Of a DNA stretch of 21,085 bases, positions 17,069 to 21,085 are shown in pieces. The notes under the pieces were generated by a model, which saw nothing but the letters and a program-made list of their open reading frames with translations, had not been told where the DNA came from and ran no database searches. The translations under genes and the position numbers were made by a program. The stretch spans positions 1 to 21,085 of the forward strand of contig RFMK01000070.1 in NCBI GenBank assembly GCA_009927705.1. Direction: 5' to 3'. The first letter of the stretch is position 1. Each line of letters opens with the position of its first letter. The stretch is from Actinomycetota bacterium (lineage in GTDB: Bacteria > Actinomycetota > Actinomycetes > Nanopelagicales > Nanopelagicaceae).

Positions 17069-18240
17069 GTCATCTCATCCTCTCGCGAAAAGATTCTGGT
17101 CCAAGAACGAGTCTCGGAATTCAATTTCACTTTCTCTTCAGGAGCTCGCGCATGCATAAAGACATTCATGATTTCATCACTGACTTGAGACCAATCAAAC
17201 CTCTGGGCACGTTCCAAACCTGATTCACTCAATCCCTCACGTTTATCGTCATGTTTAAATAGATCGATTATCGCTTCAGCCAAACTTGAGGCATCTTCAT
17301 TTTCGAAGAGCGATCCGTACTTTCCCTCTTCCAATAAGTGACGAAATGCAGGAATGTTGCTCGCAACAATCGGCACTCCAGCGGCCATCGCCTCGGCGAG
17401 AATGATTCCAAATGATTCCCCGCCGGTATTGGGCGCAACATAGAGATCAAGGGATTTGAGAAACGATGCTTTTTCATCATCATTGATCCGACCTAAGAAC
17501 TGCAACTTGTTTCGAAGTGCGGGATTGACGCTCTGCATAGCCTCAATTCCCTCACCTGGACCCGCGATCAAGACTTTAACATCCGGAAAAATTCGTGCGA
17601 TGTTTGGCAGAGCTTCGAGAAGCACGCCTAACCCCTTCCTTGGTTCGGAGAAACGGCCGATAAAGCCGATTGTTCGGGGCTTGCGCCAGTCAGGATTTGG
17701 CTTCGCATCCGCGAAGAAATTTGCGCCTATTCCGTTCGGAATAACAACCGCATCAGTATCAAGATGGATTCTTAGCGTTTCTCTCGCAACTTCACTGACC
17801 GCAATTCGAGCACGAAGTTTTTCGATTACCGGTTCCAAAAGTGGAGCTATCGCAAACGCGACCTTTTGGCGCGGGGCTGCGACGTGGAAAGTTCCCACCA
17901 TTGGTCCTTCGGCGATTGAACAAGCAAGCAACGAGAGTGAGGGAATCGCTGGTTCGTGGAGATGAAGGATGTCGAACTCTTCTGTTGCAATCCATTGCCT
18001 CACACGTGAAGCGGCTACGGGGCCAAAAAGCACTCGAGCAACTGCCCCGTTATAGGGAATTGCTACTGGACGACCTGCCGGCACTACAAATGATTCCGTG
18101 ATTAAACCTTCATCTGTTGCTGGAGCAAGTACAGAAACTGCGTGTCCTTGGTTCTGATAATAATGTGCGAGATCGCGAATGTGTGCTTGCACTCCCCCGG
18201 GAACATCCCATGCATATGGGGAGACAAATCCAATCTTCAT
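17065..18240 (-). CDS. pimA: Phosphatidylinositol alpha-mannosyltransferase PimA
   Basis: GT4-family GT-B glycosyltransferase that transfers mannose from GDP-mannose to phosphatidylinositol on the cytoplasmic face of the membrane, the first PIM step. At 391 residues it has the N-terminal PYAWDVPGGVQAHIRDLA (8-25) with its Gly-rich loop, H119 in GTFHV, R196 and K202 in GRFSEPRKGLG, and E275 in GGESFGIILAEAMAAG. These match the known catalytic and GDP-contact residues of mycobacterial PimA (H118, R196, K202, E274). A good ribosome site (GGAG, six bases upstream) lies inside the preceding acyltransferase gene, which it overlaps by ATGA; it also overlaps the LemA-like gene. Confidence 0.95.
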   Translation of the reverse strand: MKIGFVSPYAWDVPGGVQAHIRDLAHYYQNQGHAVSVLAPATDEGLITESFVVPAGRPVAIPYNGAVARVLFGPVAASRVRQWIATEEFDILHLHEPAIPSLSLLACSIAEGPMVGTFHVAAPRQKVAFAIAPLLEPVIEKLRARIAVSEVARETLRIHLDTDAVVIPNGIGANFFADAKPNPDWRKPRTIGFIGRFSEPRKGLGVLLEALPNIARIFPDVKVLIAGPGEGIEAMQSVNPALRNKLQFLGRINDDEKASFLKSLDLYVAPNTGGESFGIILAEAMAAGVPIVASNIPAFRHLLEEGKYGSLFENEDASSLAEAIIDLFKHDDKREGLSESGLERAQRFDWSQVSDEIMNVFMHARAPEEKVKLNSETRSWTRIFSREDEMT

Positions 18241-19127
18241 GCTCGCTCCACAAAATTCTCATCAATAAATATTCTTTGTTGCATATGCCACGACGTTGGA
18301 TCATTTCGAATAGCATCTTCGAATCTGCCAGCAATAACTTGGGTAATTCTAGAAACTTCTGTTGAGCGGTCCGCCTGGCGATTAACCTTTATTGGTGGTG
18401 TGAAGGAGACCTCGATTCCATCTTTTCGATAGACAACATACGCTGTAATGAGATCTGCCTCTGTTTCATAGGCCAGAATTGCTGGCCCTGCCGGCATTCG
18501 CGCGACCTTGCCGAAGAAGCGCACATCAATTCCCGAACGACTCAAATCTCGATCGGCAACGAGCGCCACTAGCTCTTTTTCATCGCGAAGAATGTTCCTG
18601 AGATCGTCGAGCACTCCCGCGTTCAAATCAAGAACTCGCATTCCCATGCGCTCTCGGTGAGCCAGGAATTTTCGAAAAAGTCGTTCTGGTTTTAAATGTT
18701 CCGCCACAGTGTTTACGCGAGCGCCTTTAGCGCAGAAATATGCGCCCGCATGATCCCAATTTCCTGCATGAGGAACCGCAACAATAACGCCTCTTTTCTC
18801 GCGGATAGGGTCGAAAAGAAAATGTTCATTAATCGCGTGTGTGGAGCTCACAATCTTTTCCGTGGACCAATCGGAGATTCGGAAAGTATCGCACCAGTAT
18901 CGCATCGCAGAGGAAATACCTTTTCGAACTAACACTTCTCTATCGTTTGACGATACATCCGAAATAGCAATTTCATAATTCGAGCGCAATCTCTGTACTC
19001 GCTTACCGTTTCGCCTGTAAGCAACGTTCGCTATCTGCTCGAAGAGTCCGTAGGCTGATTTTTCAGGTAGTAGCCGGACAAATGTCCACAAAGCGGTATA
19101 GATGAAATATGTGAACCAGCTCGCCAT
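18237..19127 (-). CDS. Phosphatidylinositol mannoside acyltransferase (LpxL/HtrB superfamily)
   Basis: Protein of 296 residues in the lysophospholipid acyltransferase superfamily with the catalytic H-x4-D motif as HAGNWD (H120, D125). An N-terminal hydrophobic segment (about 5-20) suggests membrane association. By family and by position between pgsA and pimA it corresponds to the mycobacterial PIM acyltransferase (PatA, Rv2611c), which adds a fatty acid to the mannose of PIM1/PIM2. The start lies three bases after the pgsA stop with AAGGAA upstream, and the stop overlaps pimA. The pathway assignment is strong because of the gene order; acyl specificity cannot be read from sequence. Confidence 0.92.
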   Translation of the reverse strand: MASWFTYFIYTALWTFVRLLPEKSAYGLFEQIANVAYRRNGKRVQRLRSNYEIAISDVSSNDREVLVRKGISSAMRYWCDTFRISDWSTEKIVSSTHAINEHFLFDPIREKRGVIVAVPHAGNWDHAGAYFCAKGARVNTVAEHLKPERLFRKFLAHRERMGMRVLDLNAGVLDDLRNILRDEKELVALVADRDLSRSGIDVRFFGKVARMPAGPAILAYETEADLITAYVVYRKDGIEVSFTPPIKVNRQADRSTEVSRITQVIAGRFEDAIRNDPTSWHMQQRIFIDENFVERA

Positions 19128-19130
19128 GTA

Positions 19131-19736
19131 CTAATTCCTTGCAACTACACGTAAACGCTGAGCAATCGTGATGACTCCGAGAACGCTCAGTAGTGAGAGT
19201 CCAATATCAATTGCCGCAGAAACACCTAGTCCGTACAGACCAGTTGCAACGAGCAGAACGATCAGCCGTTCAGCACGTTCGGCAATTCCTACTGAGCAGT
19301 CAATACCAAGACTTTCGGCCCGTGCGCGTATGTAAGGAATGAGAGACCCGGTAATCAAAACTATGAGTGACATAAGGACAGTGAATGAATTGCCTTGCTC
19401 TTGATTGAAGTAAATCAAGATTCCCGCACATATAGATGCATCAGTAAGTCGATCCAAAGTCGAATCAATAAGAGCGCCCCACTTGGTCGAACCACTTTCC
19501 GAGAGTCGGGCCAAAGTTCCATCGAAGAGATCACTTAAAGCGAACAACGAGACGACCAGGGTTCCGACGAAAAATTGACCATTGGGAAAGAAATAAAGCG
19601 CGGCCATCACCGTTCCGAGCGCACCAAAAACCGTCAAAACATTTGGAGTTACCCCAACGCGCAATAAGAATCTGCACAATGGCGTAATCGCCAAGGTGAC
19701 AGGCGCCTTTAATCGATTCGCAATCATTGGACACAT
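19131..19736 (-). CDS. pgsA: CDP-alcohol phosphatidyltransferase, probable phosphatidylinositol phosphate synthase
   Basis: Integral membrane enzyme (201 residues, about six membrane segments) that joins CDP-diacylglycerol to inositol phosphate, giving the lipid that PimA uses after dephosphorylation. The CDP-alcohol transferase motif is complete: D69-xx-D72-G73-xx-A76-R77, then G87-xxx-D91-xxx-D95. The context (acyltransferase and pimA next, HIT and thrS beyond) equals the mycobacterial pgsA1 locus. Two starts are possible: ATG at 19736, with GGTGA about nine bases upstream, or ATG at 19727, which would be leaderless with TACGAT seven bases upstream. Only 14 bases separate the 19736 start from the divergent gene at 19751. 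Confidence 0.94.
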   Translation of the reverse strand: MCPMIANRLKAPVTLAITPLCRFLLRVGVTPNVLTVFGALGTVMAALYFFPNGQFFVGTLVVSLFALSDLFDGTLARLSESGSTKWGALIDSTLDRLTDASICAGILIYFNQEQGNSFTVLMSLIVLITGSLIPYIRARAESLGIDCSVGIAERAERLIVLLVATGLYGLGVSAAIDIGLSLLSVLGVITIAQRLRVVARN

Positions 19737-19744
19737 CGTAGGCT
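19735..19744. promoter_or_regulatory. Overlapping divergent -10 elements between pgsA and the EF-G2-like gene
   Basis: On the plus strand TAGGCT (19739-19744) is followed by six bases and the GTG at 19751. On the minus strand TACGAT (19740-19735) is followed by seven bases and the ATG at 19727. The hexamers share two bases, so polymerase could not occupy both at once. The -35 matches are weak (TTCGCA on the plus strand, TTGGGA on the minus). Confidence 0.4.
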
Positions 19745-19750
19745 TTCACC

Positions 19751-20368
19751 GTGGCGACTCCCAATCAACCCCGCTGGATTATTGCCGGACATCCAAGTTC
19801 ACAGCCAGAAATTGTGGCCAATGACCTCAATTTAGGAACTTCACAGGTAATAGCCGTTACAAGCTCTTCACAAATACCGAAAGATTTTGAGAACCTGGAT
19901 GCATGCGCGCTCCTAGTCAATGCGAAATCTGGAGTTTCTCCGGCAATGATCGAACTTTGGTCGAATATCTCCGAACGACAAATTCCACGAATGATTATCG
20001 TAAACGGTCTTGAATTCTCAGAGATAGATTTTGATGACATCGTACTCATCGCTAATCGCGTTCTTGAGAATGTCATTACTCCTTTCCTTGTCCTTCATGA
20101 CGAGCTAGGTGAACCCACAGGTCTCATTTCATTGACAGATGGCATAGTTCACGATTATTCAAATGGCCAACTAACCACCTATGAAGCCGATGAAGAATTA
20201 AAGTCCCTGGTGAAGGAGTTTCGGGACGAACTCAATCTTGCAACAACTGAATTTGATGAGACCGCCTACTCTCAAGGTCTGATAGTCCCTGCCATTCCGT
20301 TTATTCCATCGAAACAGATAGGTCGTTCGGAGATCTTGAAACTGGCGGATTTACTTACCAGGCGTTAG
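19751..20368 (+). CDS. Degenerate stand-alone EF-G2-like G domain
   Basis: A 205-residue protein resembling only the GTPase domain of the actinobacterial EF-G-like protein EF-G2 (FusA2 type). RWIIAGHPSSQPEIVANDL (8-26) lines up with the P-loop region, where EF-G2 has GHSGSGKTT, so the glycines and the essential lysine are lost. Roughly 50 residues containing switch I, switch II and the DTPG motif are missing. The remainder follows the family: LLVNAKSGVSP, IELW-x7-IPRMIIVN with NGLE in place of NKxD (85-88), TGLISLTDGIVHDYSNG, a helical stretch, then VPAIPFIPS and LLTRR, where domain I ends. No later EF-G domains follow. GTP binding is unlikely; it could be a regulatory or scaffold relic. The start GTG has an in-frame TAG 12 bases upstream, so it is not a simple 5' truncation. 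The 3' end overlaps the HIT gene by 14 bases. Family assignment is from memory of EF-G2 sequences. Confidence 0.75.
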   Translation: MATPNQPRWIIAGHPSSQPEIVANDLNLGTSQVIAVTSSSQIPKDFENLDACALLVNAKSGVSPAMIELWSNISERQIPRMIIVNGLEFSEIDFDDIVLIANRVLENVITPFLVLHDELGEPTGLISLTDGIVHDYSNGQLTTYEADEELKSLVKEFRDELNLATTEFDETAYSQGLIVPAIPFIPSKQIGRSEILKLADLLTRR

Positions 20369-20891
20369 CAATCTCTTCTCGAGTTTGACTCAGGAGCTTT
20401 GGTAGAACTTTCGTCTGCCCAATGATTGGCATGAAATTTGAATCTCCAAACCATCGAGGAACTATATGTTGATGAATATGATCGGCAACGCCTGCTCCCG
20501 ATAAGGCTCCTTGGTTAAGGCCGATGTTAAATCCACCGCAATTAGAAACTTTACGCAGCACTGTCATTGCATGAGCAGTGAATGCTTGCATCTCATTCCG
20601 TTCGCTCTCGCTTAGTTCGGTCAGATCAGCTACGTGACGATTTGCGCAGATCAACATGTGACCAGCGTTGTAGGGATATAAATTGAGAACTGCATAAACC
20701 TCTTTGCCCCGAGCCACAATCAGCGCTTCCTCGTCACTCTTTGCCGGAATAGTGCAGAACGGGCAAGGAACATCGTTATCGGCTTTTGGGCGATTCTCTC
20801 CCGCCAGATAGGCCATTCGATGCGGCGCCCACAAACGCTCCCATCGATCAGGGATCCCTGCGCCTCCGGAGAATTCGTGATCGCTCATCAT
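20355..20891 (-). CDS. HIT-family Ap4A phosphorylase-like protein
   Basis: Cytoplasmic histidine-triad protein of 178 residues. The catalytic triad is HIHQHIVPRW (H138, H140, H142). The stretch ARGKEVYAVLNLYPYNAGHML (60-80), FNIGLN and the C-terminal GD-x-NF-x4-G-x-TKVLP closely resemble M. tuberculosis Rv2613c, reported as a diadenosine tetraphosphate (Ap4A) phosphorylase. Unlike my recollection of Rv2613c, it has CPFC (43-46), a probable zinc-binding pair as in other HIT proteins. It directly follows thrS: the thrS TAA and this ATG share a base (TAATG), with a second ATG immediately after. ThrRS-type enzymes can make Ap4A, so the pairing makes biochemical sense, though that link is inference. 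Confidence 0.93.
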   Translation of the reverse strand: MMSDHEFSGGAGIPDRWERLWAPHRMAYLAGENRPKADNDVPCPFCTIPAKSDEEALIVARGKEVYAVLNLYPYNAGHMLICANRHVADLTELSESERNEMQAFTAHAMTVLRKVSNCGGFNIGLNQGALSGAGVADHIHQHIVPRWFGDSNFMPIIGQTKVLPKLLSQTREEIANAW

Positions 20892-21085
20892 TAAATCTGC
20901 GAGCGATTGTGAATCGCCGACAAAACCTCATTAATTGCAACGTTGATGGGAATTCCATTTTTTTGCTCGCCGTTGCGATAACGGAAAGAAACTGCCCCTG
21001 CGTTCTGATCCTCTTCGCCAGCAATCATCATGAATGGAATTTTCTCAGTTTGGGCATTTCGAATTTTCTTCTGCATACGATCATC
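20891..21085 (-). CDS. thrS: Threonyl-tRNA synthetase, C-terminal end (5' part outside window)
   Basis: Only the last 64 codons are present. They read as the C-terminal class IIa anticodon-binding domain of ThrRS: DDRMQKKIRNAQTEKIPFMM, then AGEEDQNAGAVSFRYRNGEQ, and a final helix NVAINEVLSAI. The segments correspond to the family's K-IREAQ-x-KVPYMLVVG-x5-AG-x-VSVR. The catalytic core lies beyond the window. It is followed without a gap by the HIT gene, as in Mycobacterium (thrS, HIT, pgsA). Confidence 0.93.
   Translation of the reverse strand, partial: DDRMQKKIRNAQTEKIPFMMIAGEEDQNAGAVSFRYRNGEQKNGIPINVAINEVLSAIHNRSQI

Noticed and set aside
17456..17965. 169-codon open frame on the plus strand
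   Set aside because: It is antisense to the well-supported pimA, has no recognisable domain and no ribosome site; its composition is that expected of a reverse-strand shadow.
19751..20368. EF-G2-like gene as a frameshifted or sequencing-error fragment of a full EF-G
   Set aside because: The ORF is intact, a stop lies immediately upstream of its start, pgsA and HIT flank it closely, and no other EF-G segments occur in any frame nearby.
1..21085. CRISPR arrays, tRNA or rRNA genes, insertion sequences, riboswitches
   Set aside because: No direct-repeat arrays, cloverleaf-like sequences, transposase genes or long aptamer-like leaders were seen; gaps between genes are mostly under 70 bases.

Overview
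The window reads as a chromosomal housekeeping region of an actinobacterium. A phosphatidylinositol-mannoside (PIM) block (CDP-alcohol phosphatidyltransferase, PIM acyltransferase, PimA) lies between thrS/HIT and pdxST-yebC-ruvCAB-secDF-rsh-hisS-aspS. This is the gene order I know from Mycobacterium and Streptomyces. Moderate GC (by eye about half or slightly below), very short intergenic gaps and many ATGA-type overlaps suggest a streamlined low-GC lineage, such as the freshwater acI/Nanopelagicales group. That placement is an inference and was not tested. I see no mobile elements, CRISPR, rRNA or tRNA genes, and no gene-free stretch over 300 bases; the longest gap is about 180 bases (4772-4952).

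Layout from left to right, nearly all on the minus strand: a partial membrane-anchored FtsH-like AAA ATPase (1-1004); aspS, hisS and a metallo-beta-lactamase-fold hydrolase (1001-4771); a divergent plus-strand DUF349 protein (4953-6260) with a recognisable promoter; the bifunctional (p)ppGpp enzyme Rsh (6257-8428); secF and secD (8449-11001); ruvB, ruvA and ruvC (11013-13204); yebC (13235-13996); pdxT and pdxS (13996-15514); a five-gene envelope unit in transcription order pgsA, acyltransferase, pimA, LemA-like protein, DUF3048 lipoprotein (19736 down to 15579); a plus-strand oddity (19751-20368); a HIT-family Ap4A phosphorylase-like gene; and the 3' end of thrS.

The genes cover tRNA charging (ThrRS, HisRS, AspRS), the stringent response, translation of difficult sequences (YebC), Holliday-junction processing (RuvABC), protein export (SecDF), pyridoxal phosphate synthesis (PdxST) and inner-membrane glycolipid synthesis (PgsA, PIM acyltransferase, PimA). 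The expected neighbours yajC, apt and ppiB are missing from their usual places.

Two observations stand out. First, the 205-codon gene at 19751-20368 looks like a free-standing, degenerate G domain of the actinobacterial EF-G2 (FusA2-like) family, without a working P-loop and without the other EF-G domains. Second, several genes lacking a Shine-Dalgarno sequence (pdxS, ruvC, rsh and the EF-G2-like gene) have TANNNT exactly six bases before the start codon, which predicts leaderless transcripts and new transcription-unit boundaries inside what looks like one long operon.
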